From Siculibacillus lacustris (GTDB lineage Bacteria > Pseudomonadota > Alphaproteobacteria > Rhizobiales > Ancalomicrobiaceae), in contig NZ_SJFN01000024.1 in NCBI RefSeq assembly GCF_004328075.1, positions 1 to 64,000 on the forward strand: DNA of 64,000 bases. Reading direction: 5' to 3'. The position numbers and the translations under genes are program-made. The notes beneath the pieces were generated by a model. The model did no database searches. It was not told the DNA's origin and saw nothing but the letters and a program-made list of their open reading frames with translations. Each line of letters starts with the position of its first letter. Position 1 is the stretch's first letter. Positions 38,269 to 47,614 of this stretch are shown here, one piece after another.

Positions 38269-39096
38269 ATGGCCTCGCTACCGAAATTGCCTCGCGTCCT
38301 GTCGCTCGCCAACCAGAAGGGCGGCGTTGGCAAGACGACGACCGCCATCAACCTCGGCACGGCGCTGGCGGCGATCGGCGAAGAGGTGCTGATCGTCGAT
38401 CTCGATCCGCAGGGCAATGCCTCGACCGGCCTCGGCATCGACCGCCGGTCGCGCAGGCTCTCGACCTATGACGTACTGGTCGGCGACAGCGGCCTCGACG
38501 AGGTGCTGATCGAAACCGCCGTGCCGCGCCTGTGGGTGGCGCCGTCGACCCTCGATCTGCTCGGGGTCGAGCTGGAGATCGCCGCGACCGCCGACCGCGC
38601 CTTCCGGCTGCGCAAGGCGCTGCAGCACTATGGCGAGATCGCCGGGCCCGATCGGCCGCAGTTCACCTATGTGCTCGTCGATTGCCCGCCGTCGCTCAAT
38701 CTCCTGACGATCAACGCGATGAGCGCGTCGCATTCGGTGCTGGTGCCGCTGCAGTGCGAGTTCTTCGCGCTGGAGGGCCTGTCGCAGCTTCTGTCGACGG
38801 TCGAGCAGGTCAAGGGGGCGCTGAACCCGGAACTGTCGATCCACGGCATCGTGCTGACCATGTACGACGCGCGCAACAATCTCTCGGGCCAGGTGGTCGC
38901 CGACGTGCGCCAGCACATGGGCGACACGGTCTACGACACGATCATCCCGCGAAATGTCCGCGTGTCGGAGGCGCCGTCCTACGGCAAGCCGGTGCTGCTC
39001 TATGATCTCAAGTCGGCGGGCAGCCAGGCCTATCTCCGTCTCGCTTCCGAAATCATCCAGCGCGAACGGCGCCTGCGGGCAGCCGCGGCGGCGTGA
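38269..39096 (+). CDS. parA: Chromosome-partitioning ATPase ParA (Soj)
   Basis: A 275-residue Walker-type ATPase that forms an ATP-dependent DNA-bound gradient pulling ParB-parS complexes apart. The deviant Walker A motif is NQKGGVGKTTTAINLGTALA, followed by LIVDLDPQGNASTGLG and YVLVDCPPSLNLLTINAM. ATG 38269 is preferred: GGAG sits eight bases before it. An upstream ATG at 38254 overlaps the rsmG stop by one base and would add five residues. The operon order rsmG-parA-parB is conserved near alphaproteobacterial origins. Confidence 0.98.
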   Translation: MASLPKLPRVLSLANQKGGVGKTTTAINLGTALAAIGEEVLIVDLDPQGNASTGLGIDRRSRRLSTYDVLVGDSGLDEVLIETAVPRLWVAPSTLDLLGVELEIAATADRAFRLRKALQHYGEIAGPDRPQFTYVLVDCPPSLNLLTINAMSASHSVLVPLQCEFFALEGLSQLLSTVEQVKGALNPELSIHGIVLTMYDARNNLSGQVVADVRQHMGDTVYDTIIPRNVRVSEAPSYGKPVLLYDLKSAGSQAYLRLASEIIQRERRLRAAAAA

Positions 39097-39176
39097 CGCG
39101 CAGCCCGGGCGACCGGGCGACAACCAATTCCGATCGCCGCTCGCGAAGGCCGATCATCGAAGTGTGGGAGGCGAAG

Positions 39177-40046
39177 GTGGAAGAACGCAGGCGTCTGGGA
39201 CGAGGACTGGCGGCTCTGCTCGGCGACGTGGCCGAGCCGGAGCTGGTGGGCGCCGATCGCTCGGGTGGGCAGAAGCGCGTGCCGATCGAGCTGATCCACC
39301 CCAATCCGCGCAATCCGCGGCGGCAGTTCGGCGAGCAGGATCTCGCCGATCTCGCCCAGTCGATCCGCGAGAAGGGCGTGGTTCAGCCGATCCTGGTGCG
39401 ACCGGCCAAGAACGCCCCTAACCACTATGAGATCATCGCGGGCGAGCGGCGCTGGCGGGCCTCGCAGCGGGCCGGGCAGCACGAGATCCCGGTGATCGTC
39501 CAGGACGTCTCCGACAAGGAGGCGCTGGAGCTGGCGATCATCGAGAACGTCCAGCGTTCCGACCTCAATCCGATCGAAGAGGCCTTCGGCTACGACCAGC
39601 TGATCGCCGAATTCGGTTACACCCAGCAGGACCTGGGGCAGGTGATCGGCAAGAGCCGGTCCCATGTCGCCAACACGCTGCGCCTGTTGAAGCTGCCGGA
39701 GGCTGTCAAGGAGCACCTGCGCGAGGGTCGGCTGACCGCCGGCCATGCTCGCGCGCTGGTCGGCACCGAGGATCCGGAAGGCTTGGCGGCGACGATCGTC
39801 GACAAAGGCCTGACGGTGCGCGACGCCGAGGCGCTCGCCGCGGCGCCGAAGGCCAGCGAGCCGGCCAAGCCGGCGCGCGGCAAGGTCAAGGACGCCGATA
39901 CGATGGCGCTGGAGAAGTCGCTGTCCGACATTCTCGGGCTGGTGGCGACGATCGAGCATCGCCCCGACGGATCGGGTGAATTGCGGCTGCGCTATCGCAC
40001 CCTGGAACAGCTCGACGACCTGTGCCGGCGCCTGCAGCGCGGCTGA
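39177..40046 (+). CDS. parB: Chromosome-partitioning protein ParB (Spo0J)
   Basis: A 289-residue CTP-dependent DNA clamp that loads at parS and spreads along the chromosome. The start GTG 39177, with GGGAGG upstream, gives the standard N-terminus MEERRRLGRGLAALLGD. The CTP-binding part contains NPRNPRRQFGEQDLADLAQSIREKGVVQPILVR and GERRWRAS. The helix-turn-helix TQQDLGQVIGKSRSHVANTLRLL and AGHARAL follow, and a C-terminal dimerisation domain ends the protein. A longer frame from 39093 overlapping the parA stop lacks family similarity. Its binding sites are the four parS-type sites in the window. Confidence 0.97.
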   Translation: MEERRRLGRGLAALLGDVAEPELVGADRSGGQKRVPIELIHPNPRNPRRQFGEQDLADLAQSIREKGVVQPILVRPAKNAPNHYEIIAGERRWRASQRAGQHEIPVIVQDVSDKEALELAIIENVQRSDLNPIEEAFGYDQLIAEFGYTQQDLGQVIGKSRSHVANTLRLLKLPEAVKEHLREGRLTAGHARALVGTEDPEGLAATIVDKGLTVRDAEALAAAPKASEPAKPARGKVKDADTMALEKSLSDILGLVATIEHRPDGSGELRLRYRTLEQLDDLCRRLQRG

Positions 40047-40164
40047 TCCGGGCTCGAGCCATCGAGGAGACAACGGAGGCGGGTCGGCAACGGCCCGCCT
40101 TCGGCATTTCCAGCTCCGCGCCGGGCTCCGTTTCGGCAATCCGATTCGCGACCGCAACGATTTC

Positions 40165-41202
40165 TCAGCGTCGCGCGGCGGCGCGGGCGACCCGGGCGAG
40201 GGTGACGACCGCGTCGGCGATCACCGCGTCGGCGAGCAGCGGCATGCGGCGAGAGCGCAGCATCGCCTCGTCGAGGAGATCGAGGGCGCGGCCGAGGCGT
40301 TCGCGAGTCCACAGGCCGAGTTGGCGGACGATCTCGGGGCGGCGGCGGAAGAAGATCGGCGGCTGCAGAGCGCCGACCACGTCGGAGGCCGAACGGCCGG
40401 GGCCGACCTCGGCGCGGATGCGCTGCAACAGCTGGAAATGGCGGATCAGCATGGTACCGGCGACCGAGGCGTTGGTGCCGGCGGCGGCGAGCTTGCGCAG
40501 CACCATGTCGGCGGCCGCGAGGTCGCCGCCGGCCGCGGCGTCGAGCAATTCGTCGACGGCGAAGGCCGAGGCGTCGCCGACCACGGCAGTGACGTCGGCG
40601 AGGCCGATCCGTGCGCGGCCGTGGGCATAGAGGCAGAGCTTGCGGATCTCGCCGCGCGAGGCGAGGCGGTCGGCGCCGAGATGGGCCTCGAGCACCTCGC
40701 GGGCGTCGCGATCGATGGTCATGCGGAACTCGGCGAGCTCGCGGTCGATCAGTCGCGACAGCTCCTCGGCGCCGTCGGAATAGCAGGGCAGGGCGATGGC
40801 GTTCGGATGGTCCTCGACGCGCTTGCGCAGGCCCGTGCCCTTCTTGAGGTCGCCGGCTTCGATCACCACCAGGCTGGCGGTATCGGGGCGGTCGAGCAGG
40901 GGCTGGACGGCGGAAAGGATATTGCGGCTGCCGGCATCGCGGATCCAGACGATGCGGCGGGCGCCGAACAGCGACACGGTCGAGGCCTCGTCGATCAGCC
41001 GGGAGGGATCGTCCACCAGGGTGGCGCCGTCGAGGCGGACGAGGGAGAAGGGATCGTCGCTGCGGCCGCCGGCGGCGGCGACCAATTGGACCCCGCGTTC
41101 GGCGACGAGACCGTCGTCGGGGCCGTAGATCAGCACCAGACTGGCCCGATCCCCGGGGCGGCGCAGGAAGCCGTCGATCTCCGAACCCTTCAGCGCGACC
41201 AT
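40165..41202 (-). CDS. holA: DNA polymerase III delta subunit
   Basis: A 345-residue clamp-loader subunit that opens the sliding clamp. Family traits are MVALKGSEIDGFL, the LVLIYGPDDGLVAERGVQLVAAA segment with a degenerate P-loop, DDPFSLVRLDG, the LVVIEAGDLKKGTGLRKRVED region and the C-terminal RHFQLLQRIRAEVGPG with FRRRPEIVRQLGLWTRERLGRALDLLDEAM. It is convergent with parB, and its stop is followed by lptE's downstream side. The holA-lptE-leuS order is conserved in Hyphomicrobiales. Confidence 0.95.
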   Translation of the reverse strand: MVALKGSEIDGFLRRPGDRASLVLIYGPDDGLVAERGVQLVAAAGGRSDDPFSLVRLDGATLVDDPSRLIDEASTVSLFGARRIVWIRDAGSRNILSAVQPLLDRPDTASLVVIEAGDLKKGTGLRKRVEDHPNAIALPCYSDGAEELSRLIDRELAEFRMTIDRDAREVLEAHLGADRLASRGEIRKLCLYAHGRARIGLADVTAVVGDASAFAVDELLDAAAGGDLAAADMVLRKLAAAGTNASVAGTMLIRHFQLLQRIRAEVGPGRSASDVVGALQPPIFFRRRPEIVRQLGLWTRERLGRALDLLDEAMLRSRRMPLLADAVIADAVVTLARVARAAARR

Positions 41203-41257
41203 GGATTCGACTCCGAAACGACACCGATCGCGCCGACGGGGGCCGGATCGGCGCCGG

Positions 41258-41800
41258 TCAACGGCGGTTGGCGAAGTAGAGCGAGATCTTGTTGCGAATG
41301 TCGCCGGCGATCACCCCGGCGGCGCGGTTCTCGGCGTCGCGATGGGCGCGGATGTCGGCGAAACGCTGCTGGGAATAGTCGTAGGAGGCGTTGGCGAAGG
41401 CGGAGCCGGTGGCGACGGTGTGGCCGCTCGAGATCTCGGTCAGGACGAAGGTGGCGGAGATCTGCTCGACATAGGCCGAGGGCAGATTCTGGTTGCGCAC
41501 TACGCCGATGGCGTTGGCGCTCGAGGTCACGGTCAGTTCCAACCGGTGGGTCGCCGGGGTCGTGACATCGCCGGCGCCGCCGTAGAAGGCGAAGACCAGC
41601 TCGTTGCGGATCTGCTGGCCGATGCGGTCCGGCCCCGGACCGATGTCGACATGGCGGATCGCCTCGACGGTGGCGCCGCCCTGGAGCGAGCCGTAGAGCG
41701 GCCGGATGTCGGCGCCGCAGGCGCCGAGACCGAGCACGAGGGCGGCGCAGGGCAGAAGGCGGGCGAGGGCGCGGCGGCCGGAGCGGTCAGGCGACGACAT
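41258..41800 (-). CDS. lptE: LPS-assembly lipoprotein LptE
   Basis: A 180-residue outer-membrane lipoprotein that plugs the LptD pore and helps insert lipopolysaccharide. The N-terminus [28 protein letters not shown] (in parts) is a lipoprotein signal with Cys28 as the acylated residue, followed by [11 protein letters not shown], typical for alphaproteobacterial LptE. The later segment has [30 protein letters not shown] and [50 protein letters not shown] 41800 lies 14 bp inside leuS, so translation is probably coupled. Confidence 0.93.
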   Translation of the reverse strand: MSSPDRSGRRALARLLPCAALVLGLGACGADIRPLYGSLQGGATVEAIRHVDIGPGPDRIGQQIRNELVFAFYGGAGDVTTPATHRLELTVTSSANAIGVVRNQNLPSAYVEQISATFVLTEISSGHTVATGSAFANASYDYSQQRFADIRAHRDAENRAAGVIAGDIRNKISLYFANRR

Positions 41801-44408
41801 TGACGATCCTCTGCGGCACGACGATGATCTTCTTCGGCGGACGCCCGTCGAGCGCGGCGCGGACGGCGTCGAGGGCGAGGGTCGCCTCGCGCACCTCCGC
41901 CTCGCTCGCCGCGCGGGCGATGGTCAGTTCCGCCCGCTTCTTGCCGTTGATCTGCACCGGCAAGGTCACGGTGTCGTCGACCACCAGGGCCGGGTCGGCG
42001 ACCGGCCATGGGGTCTCGGAGACCAGACCATCCCGGCCGAGCACTGTCCAGCACTCTTCGGCGAGATGCGGCATCATCGGCGCCACCAGCCGCACCAGGG
42101 CGTCGAGGGCCTCGGCCAGAGCCGCGGTGAGGGTCGCGTCGGCGGCGACCGGCTCGGGCGTGGCGATGGTGCGGCCGATGGCATTGGCGAATTCGTAGAG
42201 GCGGGCGACCGCGCGGTTGAAGCCGAGCTTTTCGACGTCGTCGCCGACCGCGGCGATGGTCTTGTGGGTGATCTTGGCGAGCGCCAGGGCGGCGGGCGAG
42301 CGATCGGCGCCGGTATGAGCCCCGGCGATCAGCTCGGCGCCGTCGCCGATCAGTCGCCAGACGCGCTGGACGAAGCGATGGGCGCCTTCGACGCCGGCCT
42401 CGGTCCAGATCACGTCGCGATCGGGCGGGCTGTCGGAGAGCACGAACCAGCGGGCGGTGTCGGCCCCCCAGGTGGCGATGATGTCCGAGGGGTCGACGGT
42501 GTTCTTCTTCGACTTCGACATCTTCTCGATCGAGCCGATCGCCACCGGGCTGCCGTCGGCCTTGAGGCGGGCGGTGCGCACGCCGTCGACGTCGTCGACG
42601 ACGCATTCGGCCGGCGAGACCCAATGGCCTTCGGCGTTCTTGTAGGTCTCGTGGACCACCATGCCTTGCGTGAACAGGCCGGCGAAGGGCTCGTCGAGGC
42701 CGACGTGGCCGGTGGCCTTCATGGCGCGGGTGAAGAAGCGCGAATAGAGCAGGTGCAGAATCGCGTGCTCGATGCCGCCGATGTACTGATCGACCGGCAG
42801 CCAGCGGTCGGCGGCGGCACGGGTGGTCGGCGCCTCGGTGTTCCACGGGTCGGTGAAGCGGGTGTAGTACCAGGACGAATCGACGAAGGTGTCCATGGTG
42901 TCGGTTTCGCGCCGCGCCGGCTTGCCGCAGACCGGACAGGCGACGTGTTTCCAGGTCGGATGGTGGTCGAGGGGATTGCCCGGCCGGTCGAAGGTGGCAT
43001 CGTCGGGCAGCAGCACCGGCAGTTGCTCGACCGGGACCGGAACGGTACCGCAGTCGTCGCAGTGGATCATCGGGATCGGGCAACCCCAGTAGCGCTGGCG
43101 CGAGATCAGCCAATCGCGCAGGCGGAAGTTCACCCGGCGCCGACCCTGGGGGTGGCCCGCGACGGTCGTCGATTCGAGTCGCGCGGCGACGGTCTCGAAG
43201 GCGGCGTCGACCGCCAGTCCATCGAGGAAGTCGGAATTGAACAGCGTGCCCTCGCCGTCGAAGGCGACGTCGGCGACCGTGAAGGTCGCCGGATCGGCGC
43301 CGGTCGGCAGCACGACGGGCGTGACTTCGAGGCCGTATTTGCGGGCGAAGTCGAGGTCGCGCTGGTCATGGGCCGGGCAGCCGAAGATCGCGCCGGTGCC
43401 GTAGTCCATCAGGATGAAGTTGGCGATGAACACCGGCAGAGTCTTGCCGGCCACGAAGGGGTGTTTCACCCGCAGGCCGGTGTCGTAGCCGAGCTTCTCG
43501 GCGGTCTCCAGTACCGCGACCGAGGTGCCCATGCGCCGGCAGTCGTCCTGGAAGGCGGCGGCGGCGGGATCGACGGCGCCGACCGCGCGGGCCAGCGGGT
43601 GATCGGCGGCGATCGCCAGGAAGGACGCGCCGAACAGGGTGTCCGGACGGGTGGTGAAGATCTCCAGCGTGGTGTCGCTGGCCGGGGTCGGCCCGGCGAA
43701 TTCGAAGCGCACTTCGAGCCCGACCGACTTGCCGATCCAGTTGCGCTGCATCAGCCGGACCTTGTCGGGCCAGCGGTCGAGGCTGTCGAGGGAGGTGAGC
43801 AACTCGTCGGAGAAGGCGGTGATGCGGAAATTCCACTGCACCAGCTCGCGCTGTTCGACCAGGGCGCCGGAGCGCCAGCCGCGGCCGTCGACGACCTGCT
43901 CGTTGGCGAGCACGGTCATGTCGACCGGATCCCAGTTGACCTTGGAGGTGCGGCGATAGGCGAGCCCGGCCTTGAAGAAATCGACGAACATCTTCTGCTG
44001 ATGACGATAGTAGCTCGGATCGCAGGTGGCGATCTCGCGCTTCCAATCGAGCGAAAGGCCCATAACCTTGAGCTGTCCGCGCATGTAGTCGATGTTCTCA
44101 TAGGTCCACTTGGCGGGATGGACCTTCTTTTCCATGGCGGCGTTCTCGGCCGGCAGGCCGAAGGCGTCCCAGCCCATGGGATGGAGCACGGCGAAACCCT
44201 TGGCGCGCTTGTAACGCGCGACGACGTCGCCCATCGTGTAGTTGCGCACGTGGCCCATGTGGATGCGCCCGGAAGGATAGGGGAACATCTCGAGGACGTA
44301 GTACTTGGGGCGGGGATCGTCGTTGCGGGTCGAGAAGACGTCACCTTGGGCCCAGATCGTCTGCCACTTCGGTTCGGCTTCGCGGGGATTGTAGCGCTCG
44401 GCTGCCAT
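41787..44408 (-). CDS. leuS: Leucyl-tRNA synthetase
   Basis: An 873-residue class I synthetase that charges tRNA-Leu. The start [19 protein letters not shown] is standard. Catalytic motifs are [15 protein letters not shown] (HIGH-type) and [12 protein letters not shown] (KMSKS). The CP1 editing domain spans roughly residues 220-430 with [16 protein letters not shown], and the zinc-binding-like segment near [10 protein letters not shown] is present. The C-terminal end ([26 protein letters not shown]) is the tRNA-binding domain. lptE begins within its last 14 bases. Confidence 0.98.
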   Translation of the reverse strand: MAAERYNPREAEPKWQTIWAQGDVFSTRNDDPRPKYYVLEMFPYPSGRIHMGHVRNYTMGDVVARYKRAKGFAVLHPMGWDAFGLPAENAAMEKKVHPAKWTYENIDYMRGQLKVMGLSLDWKREIATCDPSYYRHQQKMFVDFFKAGLAYRRTSKVNWDPVDMTVLANEQVVDGRGWRSGALVEQRELVQWNFRITAFSDELLTSLDSLDRWPDKVRLMQRNWIGKSVGLEVRFEFAGPTPASDTTLEIFTTRPDTLFGASFLAIAADHPLARAVGAVDPAAAAFQDDCRRMGTSVAVLETAEKLGYDTGLRVKHPFVAGKTLPVFIANFILMDYGTGAIFGCPAHDQRDLDFARKYGLEVTPVVLPTGADPATFTVADVAFDGEGTLFNSDFLDGLAVDAAFETVAARLESTTVAGHPQGRRRVNFRLRDWLISRQRYWGCPIPMIHCDDCGTVPVPVEQLPVLLPDDATFDRPGNPLDHHPTWKHVACPVCGKPARRETDTMDTFVDSSWYYTRFTDPWNTEAPTTRAAADRWLPVDQYIGGIEHAILHLLYSRFFTRAMKATGHVGLDEPFAGLFTQGMVVHETYKNAEGHWVSPAECVVDDVDGVRTARLKADGSPVAIGSIEKMSKSKKNTVDPSDIIATWGADTARWFVLSDSPPDRDVIWTEAGVEGAHRFVQRVWRLIGDGAELIAGAHTGADRSPAALALAKITHKTIAAVGDDVEKLGFNRAVARLYEFANAIGRTIATPEPVAADATLTAALAEALDALVRLVAPMMPHLAEECWTVLGRDGLVSETPWPVADPALVVDDTVTLPVQINGKKRAELTIARAASEAEVREATLALDAVRAALDGRPPKKIIVVPQRIVNVVA

Positions 44409-44624
44409 GGATCTCGTCGCAGTTGAAGGCGGGGGAGAGCGCGCGGGGCGGCCGGTCGGGGCGGCGACGCGCGTCACGGGACTCCGGGGCGACCTTCACC
44501 AGAAAGCAGCCGGTGGGTCAATGGCCGCGGCGGATTTCCGAGGTCCCGCCGACGCCCGTGGTGTCGCGAGGGGCGGGCGAACGTGCTATGGCCGGGGCTC
44601 CCCGGAGCGAGAGAGAGTGAGCCG

Positions 44625-45308
44625 ATGACCGCCGCCGACCGTCTGGCCGAGATCCGCAAACGCATCGAACGGGCCGAGCGCATCGCCGGCCGAGCGACGG
44701 GAGCGGTGACCCTGGTCGCGGTCTCCAAGACCTTCGACGCGCCGGACATCGCGCCGCTGATCGCCGCCGGCCAACGGCAGTTCGGCGAGAACCGGGTGCA
44801 GGAGGCGGCGCGCAAGTGGCCGGCGCTCAAGGAGGCGACGCCGGGGATCGTGCTGCATCTGATCGGTCCGTTGCAGTCGAACAAGGCGGCGGAGGCGGTG
44901 GCGCTGTTCGACGTGATCCACACCATCGACCGCGACAAGATCGCCGGGGCGATCGCCGCGGAAGCAGCGCGCCAGGGACGGGCGCCGCGGTGCTTCGTCC
45001 AGGTCAACACCGGGGCCGAGCCGCAGAAGGCCGGGGTCGACGCCCGCGAGGCGGTGGGTTTCGCGGCGCGCTGCCGCGAGGTCCATGGTTTGGCGATCGC
45101 CGGGCTGATGTGCATCCCGCCGGTCGAGGAGTCGCCGGGGCCGCATTTCGCGCTGCTGCGCAAGCTCGCCGAGGAGGCGGGACTGGCGGCGTTGTCGATG
45201 GGCATGTCGGCGGACTTCGAGACGGCGATCGATTTCGGGGCGACCCACGTACGGGTCGGCAGCGCGCTGTTCGGGACACGGACCGCGCCGGCGCCGTCTG
45301 CAGCCTGA
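44625..45308 (+). CDS. YggS family pyridoxal-phosphate homeostasis protein
   Basis: A 227-residue PLP-binding protein of the YggS/PROSC family (fold type III, single domain), which keeps vitamin B6 and amino-acid pools in balance; no enzyme activity is agreed. The PLP-binding Lys35 lies in TLVAVSKTF, followed by GQRQFGENRVQEA, HLIGPLQSNKAAEAV, VNTGAEPQKAGV, GLMCIPP and LSMGMSADFETAIDFGATHVRVGSALFG. ATG 44625 has GAGAGAG upstream. It is divergent from leuS and convergent with the L,D-transpeptidase. Confidence 0.96.
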   Translation: MTAADRLAEIRKRIERAERIAGRATGAVTLVAVSKTFDAPDIAPLIAAGQRQFGENRVQEAARKWPALKEATPGIVLHLIGPLQSNKAAEAVALFDVIHTIDRDKIAGAIAAEAARQGRAPRCFVQVNTGAEPQKAGVDAREAVGFAARCREVHGLAIAGLMCIPPVEESPGPHFALLRKLAEEAGLAALSMGMSADFETAIDFGATHVRVGSALFGTRTAPAPSAA

Positions 45309-45415
45309 GCGAGTCGGCGGATTCGATTCGTCCGAGAATTGATTTCGAATACGAAACGACCGGCTCGTTTGCAGACTCACCGGCAGGCGTTTCGGAGGTG
45401 GTCCGGCTCATGGTG

Positions 45416-45434
45416 CGGCCGCGTCTCGCGGCCG
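45416..45434. terminator. Short hairpin between YggS and L,D-transpeptidase
   Basis: CGGCCGCG-TCT-CGCGGCCG, a perfect 8-bp stem with a three-base loop in the 217-bp gap between two convergent genes. No T-run follows. The rest of that gap shows no gene. Confidence 0.4.
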
Positions 45435-45525
45435 TCGGCGGGGCTGCGGAGGGCCTTGGCGGCGACGTCGATTCGCAGGCGGAACGGCACCGGCGAAACG
45501 ACGCCGTCACCGGGCGCGCGGGCGT

Positions 45526-46086
45526 TCAGACGACCACGAAGGCGGCCCGACGCCCGAGCCGGCCGAGGAGGCGCGTGAGATCGGGCGCGGCCAGCGCGAT
45601 GCAGCCGGCGGTCGGCGCGTAGTCGGGTCGGGCCTGATGCAGGAAGATCGCGCTGCCGGCGCCGAGCCGGCGGCGGCGAACGTTCCAGTCGAGAATGCCG
45701 ATCCGGTCGTAGAGCGCGTCGTCGCGTCGAAGGCCTTCGTGCGATCCGGCGAAGGGCAGGCGGACCGGCCGGTTGTAGCGGCCGTCGCTCGGGTCGTCGC
45801 TCCAGCCGGCGTCGGCGCGGATCGGTGTCAGCGTCAGGGCGGCGCGTGGTGGCAGGGCGCGGTCGGCGCGCCACAGGGCCGAGAGCAGCTGGAGCCGTCC
45901 CGCCGGGGTGGCGCCGTCGCCCTCGCGCTTGAAGCGGGTGATGCCGGTGCGGCCGAGGGCGCAGGGCAGGCGGAGGCCCGCGACGGTGATCACGCCGAGA
46001 TGGAGCGTGCCGGGGCGGCGGTGGACGCGGATGCGGGTCGGGCGTCGGGCGGGGCGGGAGGCGGGCGCGAAGAAGGCTGCGGTCAT
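45526..46086 (-). CDS. L,D-transpeptidase-like (YkuD) family protein
   Basis: A 186-residue protein with a single YkuD-type catalytic domain. The characteristic segment is GSAIFLHQARPDYAPTAGCIAL, with His150 and the catalytic Cys162, as in L,D-transpeptidases of the COG3786 type. Upstream are GITRFKREGDGATPAGRLQLL and WSDDPSDGRYNRPVRLPF. No signal peptide is present at ATG 46086 or at the longer frame start. It may therefore be exported by another route, or act differently from classical peptidoglycan cross-linkers. It is convergent with YggS and divergent from the OmpR-type regulator. Confidence 0.87.
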   Translation of the reverse strand: MTAAFFAPASRPARRPTRIRVHRRPGTLHLGVITVAGLRLPCALGRTGITRFKREGDGATPAGRLQLLSALWRADRALPPRAALTLTPIRADAGWSDDPSDGRYNRPVRLPFAGSHEGLRRDDALYDRIGILDWNVRRRRLGAGSAIFLHQARPDYAPTAGCIALAAPDLTRLLGRLGRRAAFVVV

Positions 46087-46333
46087 CCAATTCTCGCCAT
46101 GGTTTCCGTCGACACGTCGCCTTCCGATGCCGAATCCGGGCTCGAGACCGGTGGACGACCGCAGTATGACCCGATTCCGGTGTGGTGTCGTGGGCGCGCC
46201 CGATCGGCGCCTTGCGTCCACTTCGGAAGGGTGGTCTGTTGGCGGCGGCCCGTGCGCCGCGTCGGCGGCGGGATCCGTGCCTTTCGGCGCGAGTCGTCGC
46301 CGGAGCGCCCGAGGGACGAGACGAGAGGTGACC

Positions 46334-47017
46334 ATGGCGGCCCGCAAGATCCTCATCTGCGACGACGATGCCGATCTGCGCGAGGCGCTGGTCGAGCAAT
46401 TGTCGCTCTACGAGGAATTCGAGACGCAGGCCGCCGACGGCGCGACCCGCGCCATCCAGATCGCCCGCACCGAGCCGGTCGATCTGCTGATCATGGACGT
46501 CGGCCTGCCCGAGATGGACGGGCGCGAGGCGGTCAAGCTGCTGCGCAAGGGCGGCTTCAAGGCGCCGATCATCATGCTGACCGGCCACGACACCGAATCC
46601 GACACGATCCTCGGCCTGGAGGCGGGCGCCAACGACTATGTCGTCAAGCCGTTCAAGTTCGCCGTGCTGCTCGCCCGGCTGCGCGCCCACCTGCGCCAGC
46701 ACGAGCAAACGGAAGACGCGGTGTTCACCATCGGCCGCTATTCCTTCCGGCCCTCGGCCAAGCTGCTGGTCGACGACAAGGGCGCCAAGGTGCGCCTGAC
46801 CGAGAAGGAAACCGGCATCCTCAAATATCTCTACCGGGCCGGCGAACGGCCGGTGTCGCGCGAGGTGCTGCTGCACGAGGTGTGGGGCTACAATTCCGGC
46901 GTGACCACCCACACGCTCGAGACCCACATCTATCGGCTGCGGCAGAAGATCGAACGCGATCCGTCGAACGCCGAACTTCTCGTCACCGAGGCCGGCGGCT
47001 ACAAGCTGGTTCCCTGA
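46334..47017 (+). CDS. OmpR-family response regulator
   Basis: A 227-residue two-component regulator. The receiver has the acidic cluster DDD10-12, phospho-acceptor Asp55 in LLIMDVGLPEMDG, and Lys105 in YVVKPF. The C-terminal winged helix contains RLTEKETGILKYLYRAGERPVSREVLLHEVWGYNSGVTTHTLETHIYRLRQKIERDPSNAELLVTEAGGYKLVP (in parts). This type is highly conserved across alphaproteobacteria and resembles the envelope regulator CenR by recollection; I do not assign the symbol. No histidine kinase is adjacent. ATG 46334 follows GAGAGG. The next gene, a cyclic-nucleotide-binding protein, starts 48 bp on. Confidence 0.93.
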   Translation: MAARKILICDDDADLREALVEQLSLYEEFETQAADGATRAIQIARTEPVDLLIMDVGLPEMDGREAVKLLRKGGFKAPIIMLTGHDTESDTILGLEAGANDYVVKPFKFAVLLARLRAHLRQHEQTEDAVFTIGRYSFRPSAKLLVDDKGAKVRLTEKETGILKYLYRAGERPVSREVLLHEVWGYNSGVTTHTLETHIYRLRQKIERDPSNAELLVTEAGGYKLVP

Positions 47018-47064
47018 CGCCCGCGTCGGCTTCCCGCCGGCGCCCTGGAGCCGTTTCCGCCGCC

Positions 47065-47532
47065 ATGTCCCTCGAGCGCGACATCGATCTCCTCCGCAAC
47101 GTGCCGTTCTTCGACGGGATCCCGTCGGAAGCGCTGCGTCTGCTCGCCTTCAGCGCCGATCCGCGCGACTACGGCGACGGCGCGCGGCTGTTCTCGGCCG
47201 GCGACGTCGCCGAGGGCGGGGCGATCGTGATCGACGGGTGGATCGACCTCCTCGACGAGCGCGAGAACCCGCCGCGGGTGATCGAGCGGCTGGGGCCGGG
47301 CGCCCTGATCGGCGAACTGGCGCTGATCGTCGAGACCACGCGATCGGTGGCGGCGCTGTCGAACGGCCGCTCGCGGGTGCTGGCGGTGCGCCGCTCGCTG
47401 TTCCGGCGGATGCTCGAGGAATATCCCTCGATCGCCGTGACCCTGCACGACCGCATCGCCGAGCGGCTGACCTCGCTGTCGCCGGTGGTCGGGCGGATCG
47501 GCGCCGATCTCGCGGCGATCGACCGCGACTGA
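47065..47532 (+). CDS. Cyclic-nucleotide-binding domain protein
   Basis: A 155-residue single-domain CNB protein. It has an N-terminal helix (LRNVPFFDGIPSEALRLLAFSADPR), the beta roll with LFSAGDVAEGGAIVIDGWIDLL and the phosphate-binding cassette GALIGELALIVETTRSVAAL, and a C-helix with FRRMLEEYPSIAVTLHDRIAERL. There is no DNA-binding helix-turn-helix, so it is not a CRP-type transcription factor. It may bind cAMP or cGMP and act by protein contact. It follows the response regulator with a 48-bp gap on the same strand, so they may be co-transcribed; this pair is also common in relatives. Confidence 0.85.
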   Translation: MSLERDIDLLRNVPFFDGIPSEALRLLAFSADPRDYGDGARLFSAGDVAEGGAIVIDGWIDLLDERENPPRVIERLGPGALIGELALIVETTRSVAALSNGRSRVLAVRRSLFRRMLEEYPSIAVTLHDRIAERLTSLSPVVGRIGADLAAIDRD

Positions 47533-47554
47533 CTCCTTTCCCGCCGGATGTGGA

Positions 47555-47588
47555 ACGACCGCCGCCCCCTCGCGAGGACGGCGGTCGT
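47555..47588. terminator. Hairpin between CNB gene and htpG
   Basis: ACGACCGCCG ... CGGCGGTCGT: a 10-bp perfect stem with a 14-base loop that could itself pair (CTCGCGAG). It lies between two convergent genes and could terminate both. Confidence 0.65.
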
Positions 47589-47614
47589 GCATTCGTTGCG
47601 AAGGCGGGGTCGCC